DNA of 64,000 bases from Candidatus Accumulibacter sp. ACC003 (GTDB taxonomy: Bacteria; Pseudomonadota; Gammaproteobacteria; Burkholderiales; Rhodocyclaceae), in the NCBI RefSeq assembly GCF_907163085.1, contig NZ_CAJQTX010000004.1, positions 204,956 to 268,955 of the forward strand, written 5' to 3'. Positions 9,232 to 18,643 of this stretch are shown in pieces. The notes below the pieces were generated by a model. That model saw only the letters and a list, made by a program, of their open reading frames with translations. It was not told where the DNA came from and ran no database searches. Both the position numbers and the translations under genes were made by a program. Position 1 is the first letter of the stretch. Each line of letters starts with the position of its first letter.

Positions 9232-9744
9232 TCACGACGCCGCGAGCTGCTCGCGTAGCGCCTCAATGCGCCGGCGATTGGCGCCGAAGTCGTTGCGTCC
9301 GAGACGCGATGCCGAGCGCACCTGGATGACACCGTTCCTTGCGTCGTACCAGAACTCGACGTCGTCTACGAATTTCATCAGCGGCGACGTGTACTGCGCA
9401 TAAAGATAGTTGCTGCGGCTTTCGACGACGGTCACTGCCGGGTCGGCTTGCAGCAGGACTTGCAGCCTGGCGATGCTGGCCAGGCCATCGCCGTGCACCG
9501 GCAGCGGCGCAATCTGCGCAAGCTGCGCCTGTTCGTGCTGCTGCTTATGCTTTGACCAAAGCAGCGCCTGGCTGCTGACACTGTTGGGCGTTGCCGAAGG
9601 CGGCTTGAGCCGGCCATCATGGACGCCGAGGTCGTCGGGGCGCGTGCCCTGGAGCAGTCCGAGCTGGCCGACGAGCACCGCCAGCGCGCTGACCGCCGCG
9701 AGGCCGATGAGGAGCCACTGCAAAAGCTTCATGACCAGCTTCAT
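9232..9744 (-). CDS. DUF1499 family protein
   Basis: Start set at 9744 (MKLVMKLLQWLLIG), which gives 170 residues with an N-terminal membrane helix or signal anchor (about 5-30). The upstream extension of the frame has no protein-like composition. The C-terminal half carries DUF1499 features: VTVVESRSNYLYAQYTSP, FVDDVEFWYD, GVIQVRSASRLGRNDFGANR. DUF1499 proteins are small and envelope-associated, with unknown function. A decayed partial copy lies about 1 kb upstream at 10545-10697. An alternative start at 9732 would shorten the protein by four residues. Confidence 0.75.
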   Translation of the reverse strand: MKLVMKLLQWLLIGLAAVSALAVLVGQLGLLQGTRPDDLGVHDGRLKPPSATPNSVSSQALLWSKHKQQHEQAQLAQIAPLPVHGDGLASIARLQVLLQADPAVTVVESRSNYLYAQYTSPLMKFVDDVEFWYDARNGVIQVRSASRLGRNDFGANRRRIEALREQLAAS

Positions 9745-10544
9745 GAGCACGCCATCCCCCGCTTGTGAAGGTCTTGCCAGCGATTGACCAATAAGCCAGC
9801 CAGGCAAGCGCCAGCAGCCACTGTCGCCTGGCGTCAAGCTGCTTTCTTGCGACAGGATCAACAGGTCCGATCCGTCGATTTTCTCCGAGTTCGTCAAGCT
9901 GAGTTGTGGAAAACCACACGATTCATCCGCGCCGCGGGCACTTTTTGGCAAGATATTTGCAGCGATCGATTCCCTGCCAGCTTGCGCGGGTGCTTTGCTG
10001 GAAGCAGCGAAGACGCATCGCCACGGCTGCCGATCTTCCTGCCGCCGCTCATCGTCACGCCGATCGACTTTTGCCTGAGGGTCGCTGATCGCTCGCTGAA
10101 AGTGCTGATAGTCAGCCTGAGCGCGGCTTTGTTGCCTTCGCTCGTGCTTGGAGCGCCGTCGGCGCCAGCACCCCGGGAGACCTTCCTGAGTCCCGTTTTG
10201 TCGATCCACTGAAACACGATCGCCAGGTCTGCGCTGCTCTATAATCGGCCTCTTGCTGGTCGCAGCAGCGGTTGCCGACGAACTACAGGCCGCCTTGACC
10301 GCGCTCGCCGTCAAGCAAGCGAGGTCCCCTCGCGGGCCTCGAGTTCAGCTTCGGCAAGTCGACACTGGAGCGCTGCTCGTACCGGGCACTGCCAACAGCC
10401 GATTGGCCAAGCTCAGGAAGGGACGGGGTGGCAACAGCGGCCGTTTCCCCTGCATGCGCGCACAGACCATCGAACTGCTGACCACCCTGTACCGCGAACG
10501 GCCCGGCTGGACCGCACAATCTTGGAGGGGGAGGCCGGTTGCGC
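9745..10544. other. gene-poor stretch
   Basis: Several overlapping frames are open here because of high GC, but none shows a recognisable domain, a good start site or natural composition. Between the DUF1499 remnant and 10979 there is also a short gaatgtg-type simple repeat at about 10700-10728. Nothing else could be supported. Confidence 0.5.
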
Positions 10545-10697
10545 CGCGCGCCGCCGACGCCGACCGCAGCTGGGTGACGCCGGTCGTCGGGTCAAACCAG
10601 AAATCGACGTCGTCTACGAATTTCAGCAGCGGTGACGTGTCACTTGTCGTAAGGATAGTCGGCGTGCCTTTCGACGACGGTCGCTGCTGGCTCGAGC
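10545..10697 (-). pseudogene. decayed fragment of a second DUF1499 gene
   Basis: In minus-strand translation, SPLLKFVDDVDFWFDPTTGV followed by TQLRSAS matches SPLMKFVDDVEFWYDARNGV and IQVRSAS of the intact gene at 9232-9744. Homology continues on the promoter-proximal side (VVE- equivalent) but in a shifted frame. The C-terminal LGRNDFGANR part is lost. This is a partial duplication that has decayed. Confidence 0.7.
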
Positions 10698-10979
10698 GCG
10701 GAATGCGGAATGTGGAATGTGGAATGCGCCTGACAAGAGGCGTGAAACGCCCTGACCGTTTGCCGCAGACCGGCGCAATGGCTTTGGCAAGATTGTCGGT
10801 GAGGGTATTTGCGGCGCCTTCGCTCGCAAGGGCTGCCGACAATGAGTCACCGACGAGCTACGGCTTTGCCGCAATGGATCATGACCATGAGCAAATCACG
10901 TCTTGCCGCCGCGCGCGGCGGCGGCGACCAAAAGCCCGCTCGCCACAATGCCAGGGAGTGGCGAGCGTACGACACCCCG

Positions 10980-11942
10980 TCATGAAAATGATAAGGCGTG
11001 CGGCTCGGCGATTGGCCCTTCGGCGCCATGGACGGCGTTGGAGTACATGAATTGCACCGGGATGCGCTTGCTGCTCGTCGCCACCTGCACCTCCTGAAAT
11101 ACCAGATCGAGGCTGGACGCCGCGAAGATCGGCTGGTCTCCGACCTCGCGCCCACTGCGCGATGTCCAGCCGAGAAAGTCGTTCGTGCCGTGGGCGATGG
11201 CGTCGTTCACGTCCGCGTCGGTGCGGAACTCGTTGATCTCATGGTAAAGCGTTGCAACGACGTTCTTCCACGGGCGGTTGAACACGGCAATACCATTTTC
11301 CGAGTGGTCCGGCCGGATTTCGGAGTAAACGTTTGCCGAGTAGTAGAGCGTCCTCTTCTTGTCGTCGGCCGGATCGTTGAAGTGCAGAGACCCGTGGTAG
11401 CCGCCCAAGCCGTTGGTCGAGGACGAATTGCCGAGTTTCAGGACACTACCAGCGGGCAGGAGCAGATTGAAGATGGTCGTCGGCAGGTCGTTTCGCGAAA
11501 TACGCCCATCGACGTACAGAGCCTTGACAATGGCCTGCACGTCCGCCTCGTCGAGCTGTTGTGGTTTCGCCTCGTTGAGGATGAACGATTCTCGCATCTC
11601 GCAGCTGATGGCGGCGCCGGGGAAATACTGGACCATCACATTGTTGAGGCTGCGGTCGCGCATCGCGAGATCGATCGCGCGGTCGATGGAATCAATGTCG
11701 CTCGCCTTCCACGAGGTCGCGTCGCCCAGATAGACGTTTTGGAATTCGATCTGCGGCAGCACCCGGCCGCCGTGAAAGATGAGGTCTTCGAGCGGCGCGG
11801 GGCTGATTCCCGGGGCGATAGCCTTGGGCATCGGCCAAGCCTTGGGCAGCGCGCTTTGCGCGTAGTACTGCTTCTCGGCGGGTGAATTTTGCCGCACCTG
11901 AATGCGCATCGGTTGCAGAACGGGGTATGTGGCATTAGCCAT
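10980..11942 (-). CDS. uncharacterised protein of the oxidase/peroxidase cluster
   Basis: A 320-residue protein without a signal peptide or membrane helix. I do not recognise the family with certainty. The C-terminal half contains TLYHEINEFRTDADV, GWTSRSGREVGD and, at the end, PVQFMYSNAVHG. The H-E-x-x-E element followed by a G-W-x-x-x-S-G-x-E-x-G-D segment and a final Q-x-x-x-S-N-A resembles the layout of the plant EXORDIUM/PHI-1-like family, which might bind metal. That is a resemblance, not an assignment. It is the last gene of a four-gene minus-strand cluster, 71 bp after the GMC oxidoreductase gene, and probably shares its transcript. Confidence 0.6.
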   Translation of the reverse strand: MANATYPVLQPMRIQVRQNSPAEKQYYAQSALPKAWPMPKAIAPGISPAPLEDLIFHGGRVLPQIEFQNVYLGDATSWKASDIDSIDRAIDLAMRDRSLNNVMVQYFPGAAISCEMRESFILNEAKPQQLDEADVQAIVKALYVDGRISRNDLPTTIFNLLLPAGSVLKLGNSSSTNGLGGYHGSLHFNDPADDKKRTLYYSANVYSEIRPDHSENGIAVFNRPWKNVVATLYHEINEFRTDADVNDAIAHGTNDFLGWTSRSGREVGDQPIFAASSLDLVFQEVQVATSSKRIPVQFMYSNAVHGAEGPIAEPHALSFS

Positions 11943-12013
11943 GGTGTCGTCTCCTTCTTCAGTAAGCTGTCAACAAACATCGTGATGCGGGCCAGGTGGC
12001 CCGACGGAGTGGC

Positions 12014-14578
12014 CTAGGGAAGCGGCTTGATGCGGAGGTTCCGGAACTGCACTCGGCCGCTGTGAAACTGCAGTCCGAGGAAGCCGCTAGCTCGCTTGCC
12101 CGCCGGTAGGTCCGCTTCGCAGACCAGTTTGCCATTCAGCACGACGCGGATCCTGGGACCGCGGGCGCTGATCTCAAAGGTGTTCCAGTAACGGTTTCCG
12201 AGGTCGGGCGCGTCCGGCGAGGCGACGTTGGCAGCCCACTGCTGGGCCGGGGCGGTGCCGTACAAGGCGCCCGTTTTATAGCGCGAGTTGCCAAAAATCG
12301 AGCGCCCCGTGTCGGCGAAGTATTGCTTGCCCGTTTCGTCGATCTGGACTTCCGTGCTCGCCTCGTAGAAAGCGTTGAACTGCGCCTGATCGGCGAAATT
12401 CACAGCGCTCGGGTCGGGGGTGCGCAAGAGGATCCCCGAGTTCGCCATCGCGTCGGTCCCCTGAAAGCTGCGGAAGGCCTTCCACTCGATGGCCAGTTCA
12501 AAGTTGCCGAAGGTCACCGGCAAGTAGTACAGGCCGATGCCCTTGGTCGGGTTGGTTGCCAGTAGGCCGTTGTTGGCACTGTCGAGAACGATCATGCCGG
12601 CGTACGGCGCTTGCCGCCAACCGGCGGACTCGAGCAGCGACTGCGCTGTCAGGCCGCTGAGGCCGATTGGGCCGGTATAGCCGGCATGGCGCGCGACGAT
12701 GTCGGCAGCGACCTTGCGCGCCAGGGCGACACCGGTGAGTACCGGATTGGCCGAGCCGACGGTCGGGAACAAGGCCTGGTCGCAACAGTAGGCGTTGCTG
12801 ACGTGATGAAAGTGCCCGTTGACATCGGTCACCGACGAGTCGGGATCGTCGCCCATCCACAAGGTGCCTGCATCGTGGAACGTCGTCCCGACGCCCTGCG
12901 TTTTGCTGAGTGTACCGAGCGTGAAATCCCCCATTCTGTAATCTGGTCCCCGCCCGCTCGCCAGCGAGCGGGCGATCGCGTGGCCGGTGTCGTGCATGTC
13001 CTGCCAGATCTCGGCATTGGTGTGGTCGCCGCGATTGAACTGCACCCAGGCCCTGGCGTGGCCGAACTCCCCATCGCTGTCGTTGGCCCCGGCGAGATCG
13101 ATGTAGTCAAAGTTTGCGTCGCGTAGCGGGCTGCCGCGACCGCCAGAGACCTCGCCCGAAGAACGGAGCACGATCCGGATCTTGTCGCTCTGGAAACCAT
13201 CGGCGATCTGCTGCTGGATGCCCAGGTCGGGGACCATTTTGTACAGGTTGCGGTCTGGGCCGTCCGCGTTGGTGGCTGCGTAGAACTGATACTGATACCT
13301 GCCGAACTTCCCGTCGCATTGAATGTGCAACGCCGCCAGTTGCAGTTCCTCAGCCAATTCGAAACCGGGCCACTGCACCCTGACCCAGTTGGCAAACTGC
13401 GCCCGATCGACGTCGAAGGAAATGTCAAAGCGATGATGGAACATGAAATTGCGCCCCATCAACTCGTCACCGGGCGCCCGCAAGCCGGATCCCTCGAGCG
13501 AGAACGACTCCAGCGCCAAGCGCGTCGACTCGATGGCGCTCATCGCCAGGACGACTTGGCAATGCGGCGCGATGAACAGGCTGCGGTCGGCGTTACCGAC
13601 GCGAACGTCGATGCGGTTGATGACGCGCGTCCCACGTTCCGGCGCCTCGTTGTCAGCCCTGAAGCCGAGGCGGACGACGTGGCAGTTGGGCACCAGCGCG
13701 ATGCGCAGGTCGCTCTCGCGCCCGTCGCCGTGGTCCTCACGGATCGCCGCCGTCAGCTCCGGCACGCTGGAGTACTTGTCCGGCGAGAACAGTCCCGAGA
13801 TGAACGACTGCGTTTGCACGGCAATGGGTGACGGCAGGACCTGCGTGATCCGCGCGTCGATCGTCGCCTTTTTCTGATCGAGGAAGAAGCGCAGCGCCTT
13901 GTTCAGGCCGACCTTTTTCTCGTCCTCGCCGCAAATCTCTACCGGGTCGAAGATGAAGTCATCGGCGGGGACGACGCCGATCTCGTATTCGATCGTCTCG
14001 TAGCCGCTGAGTGGCTCGCCGCGACAAAGCTCTGTCCCGGTCACCGGGTCATCGTGCGCGATCGGTCGCAAGCCGACGGGCTCCCGGGCGTTGACGGTCA
14101 TCAAATAGGCGCTGACCTCGTCCGGCCACTGCTGCAGATCCTTGGCCTGCAGGCGCGGGCACCAGCCGCCCCAAAACACCCCCTTGCCGCCGACACAATA
14201 GGCCTGGCCGACGAACTTCTGGTTGCTCCGCCAGCCGATCCCCCATACTTCATCGCGAACCTGGGGGTTGGCACCCGCGCCAACGTACTCCGTCCCGCCT
14301 GGGACGTTCAGCCCCAGATTCGGAAGGTTCTGCGCATGTTCCGGAATCAGAAATGGCCCCGCTTCCAGGACGAGGACGCGTAGCGCTTTGAGTTTGTTGC
14401 CGAATTTGCGTTCTGTAAGGTCGTAGATCTTGGCGGCGCAGTAGCCGCCGTACATGCCGGCGCCGAGGACGACGACGTCGATTCCCTCCGGGCTGGATGT
14501 CGCCTCGTCCCAGGTATTGTTGTGGTAACGTCCGAGGACGTCTCTTGTGAACGTGGTGGATTCGCTCATCAAAGGCAT
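12014..14578 (-). CDS. GMC oxidoreductase fused to a C-terminal DUF1080 (LamG-like) domain
   Basis: The start at 14578 (MPLMSESTTF) has GAGAGGA upstream and is preferred to the longer frame, giving 854 residues. The N-terminal FAD-binding Rossmann motif is GAGMYGG (residues 39-45), followed by RVLVLEAGPF. The GMC C-terminal region contains TTFHDAGTLWMGDDP and ALFPTVGSANP. After about residue 650 a beta-sandwich DUF1080/3-keto-disaccharide hydrolase-like domain follows (GNFELAIEWKAFRS, NSGILLRTP, TEVQIDE, NTFEISARGPRIRVVLNGK). GMC enzymes oxidise alcohols or sugars. Many pass electrons to oxygen and make H2O2, which the two peroxidases encoded beside it could use. The DUF1080 part suggests a carbohydrate substrate. 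No Sec or Tat signal is seen. Confidence 0.85.
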   Translation of the reverse strand: MPLMSESTTFTRDVLGRYHNNTWDEATSSPEGIDVVVLGAGMYGGYCAAKIYDLTERKFGNKLKALRVLVLEAGPFLIPEHAQNLPNLGLNVPGGTEYVGAGANPQVRDEVWGIGWRSNQKFVGQAYCVGGKGVFWGGWCPRLQAKDLQQWPDEVSAYLMTVNAREPVGLRPIAHDDPVTGTELCRGEPLSGYETIEYEIGVVPADDFIFDPVEICGEDEKKVGLNKALRFFLDQKKATIDARITQVLPSPIAVQTQSFISGLFSPDKYSSVPELTAAIREDHGDGRESDLRIALVPNCHVVRLGFRADNEAPERGTRVINRIDVRVGNADRSLFIAPHCQVVLAMSAIESTRLALESFSLEGSGLRAPGDELMGRNFMFHHRFDISFDVDRAQFANWVRVQWPGFELAEELQLAALHIQCDGKFGRYQYQFYAATNADGPDRNLYKMVPDLGIQQQIADGFQSDKIRIVLRSSGEVSGGRGSPLRDANFDYIDLAGANDSDGEFGHARAWVQFNRGDHTNAEIWQDMHDTGHAIARSLASGRGPDYRMGDFTLGTLSKTQGVGTTFHDAGTLWMGDDPDSSVTDVNGHFHHVSNAYCCDQALFPTVGSANPVLTGVALARKVAADIVARHAGYTGPIGLSGLTAQSLLESAGWRQAPYAGMIVLDSANNGLLATNPTKGIGLYYLPVTFGNFELAIEWKAFRSFQGTDAMANSGILLRTPDPSAVNFADQAQFNAFYEASTEVQIDETGKQYFADTGRSIFGNSRYKTGALYGTAPAQQWAANVASPDAPDLGNRYWNTFEISARGPRIRVVLNGKLVCEADLPAGKRASGFLGLQFHSGRVQFRNLRIKPLP

Positions 14579-14674
14579 GGTGAAAATCCTCTCTGCTGAA
14601 AAACTGTCGGGAAGACGCCGGCAGCGAACCGCGCCGCTGCGACGCGGCACGCCGCTGGACAGGGTGAAACCGCC

Positions 14675-16279
14675 TCAGGAAGCGCCTAGTCCCCGCAAGA
14701 AACTGAGTGATGGCGAGAAGAAATACTCGCCGCCCTTGAGCGTCACAAACTGGCCGAACTGGTCCTCGCTGGCGATGCTCGGTTGGACGGTCGCTTTCCC
14801 CCATTCGCTGGGCCAGTTCAGGGGTGATTGCGCCGCTTCGCCGATCAGGGGATCAAGCAACTTGTCCTGCTTCTGCCCGATTACGGCATCGAGCCCCGTG
14901 CGTGCCGCGGCGGGTGGGCTGGGTTGGCCCGCAACAGTGTCAATGGCCGGTTTGAGAAACAGCGGATTGTTGCACCAGAATCTCTGGATAAATTCGAACT
15001 GTTCCCAGATGTCGGACTGATAGCACATGAACAACAGCCCGACACCATTGCTCGGCAGTTCATCCAGATCTTCAGAGGTACTCAACGGACCGCCGTAGGT
15101 AATCCCGCGACGGGCAATGCGGTGACCGAGCTCTTCCTCGTCATTCTGGGCCAGAACTCCCCCGGCCTTGACCGATTCCAGTCGCGGATTGCTCTTGCGG
15201 ACATGCGCATGGAAAGGGCATTTGCGGCCGTCAGGATCGCCGTGATAATTGAAATCATTCGGAATCGTCGGGTTCGAAGACTCCGCCCAGATACCGTCAC
15301 CCGGTTGTAGAACTGCCGGCGTGCCGTCTTCGTAGCGGCCGACGGCGAGCGCTCCAGCGAGTTCTCTCGGCAAACCCAGCGCCTTGGCCAGCCTGGCCTC
15401 CGCGGTCTTGAATCCGCGCACGTTCTGTTCGAGTTTTCTGAATACCAGGAAACTGCCAAAACTTATCGCCGGGCGGCCATTGGGGTCGGCGACCAACACC
15501 AGGTTCAAGGGCGCTCCAGCATGCGGCCAATACTTGCCGCTGCTTTCCGTCGCCTTGTCCTGCACGAAAAGCGGCTGGCTCACGCCATCGGCGTAGCCGA
15601 AATGCTCGACGACGTTGCCGAACGATTTCTGAATATCTGTGGCATTGACCGTTGCTTCGAATTTCCGGCGCAGCGTCAAGCCGCTCTCGACGGTCTCGAT
15701 AGTGGCGATATCGTGCAGTTGCTGCCGAACAGCCAGTTCAGCCGCCGTCAAATCAGACGGGTTGTCGTCAGCAAGAATGATCAACGCGTCCAGAACGCCA
15801 GCAAAGCCGTCTTGCCATTGCTCGGCGGGCGGATCAAGAAGCGCCTCCCGGCGACTCTTCAGCCCAGCCTGGAAGCTATCGGAATAAAACGGCAGCTCAT
15901 CGCCGCCGATGGTCAGTGTCGATGGGCGCCCCTGTGGATTTGCCCCGTACGGCTGGCTGGCTTTGGCTACACCCAGATAATCGTAGCCAGACGCCGACAG
16001 CGCGAAGTGCGCAAATAAACCAGCATCGATCCCACTCTCTTTTTGTGCCTTGGCGCCGTCCAACTGGTCTTTGGCCGAGGTAATCAGGGTCTCGGCAAAC
16101 CTTGAAATCCATTCTTTCACCGCCAGCAATTTGCCGGGCTTGAAAGCAATGAAAATGTGGACCGCATGGTCTCTGCCGTGGCCGTTGAGAATATTTCCCT
16201 GTAGATCGGCAAGGAAATCACCGAGATCCGGATCGTCCAGTGCAATCGGTCCGGTATTGCTGGCAAGGTCTAGTGGCAT
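14675..16279 (-). CDS. DyP-type heme peroxidase
   Basis: Start at 16279 (MPLDLAS), preceded by GGAG at good spacing. An in-frame GTG at 16300 would add seven residues. At 534 residues it is long for bacterial DyPs and resembles the extended class. Hallmarks: LQGNILNGHGR near the N-terminus, the GXXDG motif as GYADG (228-232, catalytic D231), the proximal heme histidine in HVRKSNPR (H359) and the distal arginine in ARRGITYG (about R391). It oxidises bulky aromatic substrates with H2O2. There is no export signal. It lies between the GMC oxidoreductase (96 bp) and the haloperoxidase (about 180 bp) on the same strand. Confidence 0.92.
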   Translation of the reverse strand: MPLDLASNTGPIALDDPDLGDFLADLQGNILNGHGRDHAVHIFIAFKPGKLLAVKEWISRFAETLITSAKDQLDGAKAQKESGIDAGLFAHFALSASGYDYLGVAKASQPYGANPQGRPSTLTIGGDELPFYSDSFQAGLKSRREALLDPPAEQWQDGFAGVLDALIILADDNPSDLTAAELAVRQQLHDIATIETVESGLTLRRKFEATVNATDIQKSFGNVVEHFGYADGVSQPLFVQDKATESSGKYWPHAGAPLNLVLVADPNGRPAISFGSFLVFRKLEQNVRGFKTAEARLAKALGLPRELAGALAVGRYEDGTPAVLQPGDGIWAESSNPTIPNDFNYHGDPDGRKCPFHAHVRKSNPRLESVKAGGVLAQNDEEELGHRIARRGITYGGPLSTSEDLDELPSNGVGLLFMCYQSDIWEQFEFIQRFWCNNPLFLKPAIDTVAGQPSPPAAARTGLDAVIGQKQDKLLDPLIGEAAQSPLNWPSEWGKATVQPSIASEDQFGQFVTLKGGEYFFSPSLSFLRGLGAS

Positions 16280-16460
16280 GATTTTCTCCGTTTTCGTCAC
16301 AAATTAGAAAATGACTCAGCGCTAATGTCTCGTCGGTAGATTGCTTGACCGGCAATCGCCGCGTGCCGGCTATTCAAAAAGGGCTGCAGGAACGAGGGCG
16401 TCCGACGTCCATGCGCAGGCGGGAAATGATCTCCCGCCCGAGCACCATTTTTTCGTCACA

Positions 16461-18221
16461 CTAGGAGCGCGTGACCTTGCCATGCTTGATCAAAACCAGG
16501 CGGCGGTTGAAGTCGGTGAATGTGAAGGACGCACCGCTCTCGGCGTATTCCAAAGTGCGTTTGCGCAGTATTTCGATTCCCACCTGCTCGCCGAGACGCA
16601 GGCTGCGGGTATTGTCGGTCCGCCAATGGACGCCACCGATGCTGCGTCCCATCGCCACGTTGCTGGCGAGCTTGTTGAGTTCACCGCCAACGCTTAGGTC
16701 CCCTGAGTAATCGCCGGGTTCGCCAAAAATCGCGTCCGTTTCTCCCTCTTTTCCGACCTCGTTCGATTCAAATGGGCCGGGTTGCAGAAGGCCCCGCAAT
16801 CTCCCTGCTTCCACAGGTTCCTTGGAACTCGCATCTGCCATTGCTTCTGCGATCAAGTCGCCAAGCGACTCGTCTTCCTTGAACCACGCCTTGAGTACGG
16901 TGACACAGGCGCCAGCGACGGTCGCGTGACCGGCTCCGTACGCGGGATGAGACGGCGAACCGGCCGAGAAAGCCATGGGCAGGAAGTAGGTGTTATTCTT
17001 GCTGAAAATCAATTGTGCAACGCTTGACGTCTTGATCAGATCGGGCAGGCCGTAGTCGCGCTTTACGGCGGCAGACCCTGGCGCTGCGTACCCTACCTTT
17101 TCCATCTGCAGTAAACCGCCATAGGCTTCCGGGCGTGCTCGGCGATGGACCAGCCACTTCTGCCGCCATACGACTTTCAGTGCGCGGCTGGCGACTTCGG
17201 AGACCAGCGCCAGCAAGTCGGGCCCACCGAGAGTGGCGAACTTGCCCTGGCGCGTGTAGCCCTCATAGGGATTGCCAGCATCGACCGACGCGCCGATGGC
17301 ATCAAGGAACAAGGCGGCGTTGAAGTAGGCTTGATGCAGTGCGTCGCGATTGACGAAGCGCGCGAGGTCGCGCAGCGTCGAGATGTAGCGCCTTTTTAGC
17401 GATGCCGGATAATAGCGGGCGTTTTTTGGCGGCAGCTGATCAGCGTAGTAATTACATTTTCCATAGTCGCGACCATGCTGGTCTTGTCCGGTATTCTGGG
17501 CGCGCAGCCAGTCGGTGTGCGTAATGAGGAAGTCCTTGTTCCTGATATACGGGACTTGCCGTGGATCGATGGTTTGCACGCCGTATGGGATGGGGCGGAG
17601 GAAGAACTGGCTGATCAGCGGACCAAATTCTTCGCCCTTCAATCCGCAGCGAAAGAGCGTCTCGGCGCGGATGTCGAGCACCTCACCAGAGCCACCTTCT
17701 GAGGGAAGATCGGTGTGGAGGTTTATGGCACCGGCGGCCTGGTCTTCATTGAGGGCCTGCTGATACGCGGCGCGTATCTCGGTAATCGCTTGCGCCACCA
17801 AGGTATCGTTCGAGAAGTCGGCGAGAGGCAGGTCGCGCAACAAAGCCATCCAGTACAACTCAAGCATTTCGGCGGCGGTGCTGGTCGACAGGATGCCGGG
17901 TGCTGGTGGCATTTCGAGCGCTTGCGGGTCCGGGCCATGTGTTTCAGACGATGCGCCGGACATCGGGCTGACGAACTTGGCTGAACCTGGATCGCCACGC
18001 GCTACGCCCTCGAAATCAGTCGGCTCACCCCTTGCGACGGCCAGGCAGATGTCCTTGAATTCCTTGTAGGCATTGATCTTGGTATTGATATTGTCAACGA
18101 CTTCGCCATAATCGTTGTGCGGCAAGGTCTTGTGAAAATTGCCGATGTAAAGCTTTGTTGCAGCGCCTTTACCGAGTTGGTGCTCAATGGATTCGTCTTG
18201 ATTGGGTGCAGGATTGGGCAT
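16461..18221 (-). CDS. vanadium-dependent haloperoxidase (PAP2 superfamily)
   Basis: A 586-residue protein starting at ATG 18221, six bases after GGAGG. The three vanadate/phosphate-binding motifs are present: K355-x7-R363-P364 (KWLVHRRARP), PSHPAYGAGHA (423-433, with the acid-base histidine H432) and GRSIGGVHWRTD near the C-terminus with the vanadate-coordinating histidine. The P-S/T-H-P-x-Y-x-x-G-H form matches algal-type bromoperoxidases better than the phosphatases. It oxidises halides with H2O2. No signal peptide is visible. It is the first gene of the minus-strand cluster. An acid phosphatase activity cannot be excluded from sequence. Confidence 0.88.
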   Translation of the reverse strand: MPNPAPNQDESIEHQLGKGAATKLYIGNFHKTLPHNDYGEVVDNINTKINAYKEFKDICLAVARGEPTDFEGVARGDPGSAKFVSPMSGASSETHGPDPQALEMPPAPGILSTSTAAEMLELYWMALLRDLPLADFSNDTLVAQAITEIRAAYQQALNEDQAAGAINLHTDLPSEGGSGEVLDIRAETLFRCGLKGEEFGPLISQFFLRPIPYGVQTIDPRQVPYIRNKDFLITHTDWLRAQNTGQDQHGRDYGKCNYYADQLPPKNARYYPASLKRRYISTLRDLARFVNRDALHQAYFNAALFLDAIGASVDAGNPYEGYTRQGKFATLGGPDLLALVSEVASRALKVVWRQKWLVHRRARPEAYGGLLQMEKVGYAAPGSAAVKRDYGLPDLIKTSSVAQLIFSKNNTYFLPMAFSAGSPSHPAYGAGHATVAGACVTVLKAWFKEDESLGDLIAEAMADASSKEPVEAGRLRGLLQPGPFESNEVGKEGETDAIFGEPGDYSGDLSVGGELNKLASNVAMGRSIGGVHWRTDNTRSLRLGEQVGIEILRKRTLEYAESGASFTFTDFNRRLVLIKHGKVTRS

Positions 18222-18643
18222 TTCGAAACCTCCGAGTGATGATGGTGGTGAACGTTATCGCCCTTCAATGCCACCGCAAATGCCAGGCTGGGCGAAAAAC
18301 GCCGGCGCGGATTGGCTGCTTTATTGCTCGGCAACCCGAGTTCGTGACTTGTCTTCGTGAAACAGGCAACGGGAAGAAAATAAGCGGGGCGAAGCGAAAA
18401 TCAAGTTCTGGCGGTAGGCGGCGTGGAGAAACTATGCCAATCCTGCGGCCACCAGTCAGAGCTCATCGCGGCGCCGATTATTCAATGAATCGAGTTGAAG
18501 TGGTGGCGCTCGCAGAAGACGAGCATCTTTCCGGGAGCAGGGCGGCGAAGAAAATGCCGCCGAGTGGACAGCAATATCCTGCGGGTGGAATTTCAGTGCG
18601 TCGTCGGCGCGTTGCCGCTGGCCGCGCCAGGGTCTGTGATGCG
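18222..18643. other. intergenic region upstream of the haloperoxidase cluster
   Basis: About 420 bp holding the likely promoter of the minus-strand oxidase/peroxidase cluster. No gene, clear sigma-70 box or repeat was recognised. The long plus-strand frame across it runs antisense to real genes and looks spurious. Confidence 0.4.

Noticed and set aside
9051-9332. 93-codon minus-strand frame ending after the DUF1499 gene
   Set aside because: Its end (EGWLANWKKTGADPD) looks protein-like, but the frame overlaps DUF1499, has no start signal and matches no family I know.
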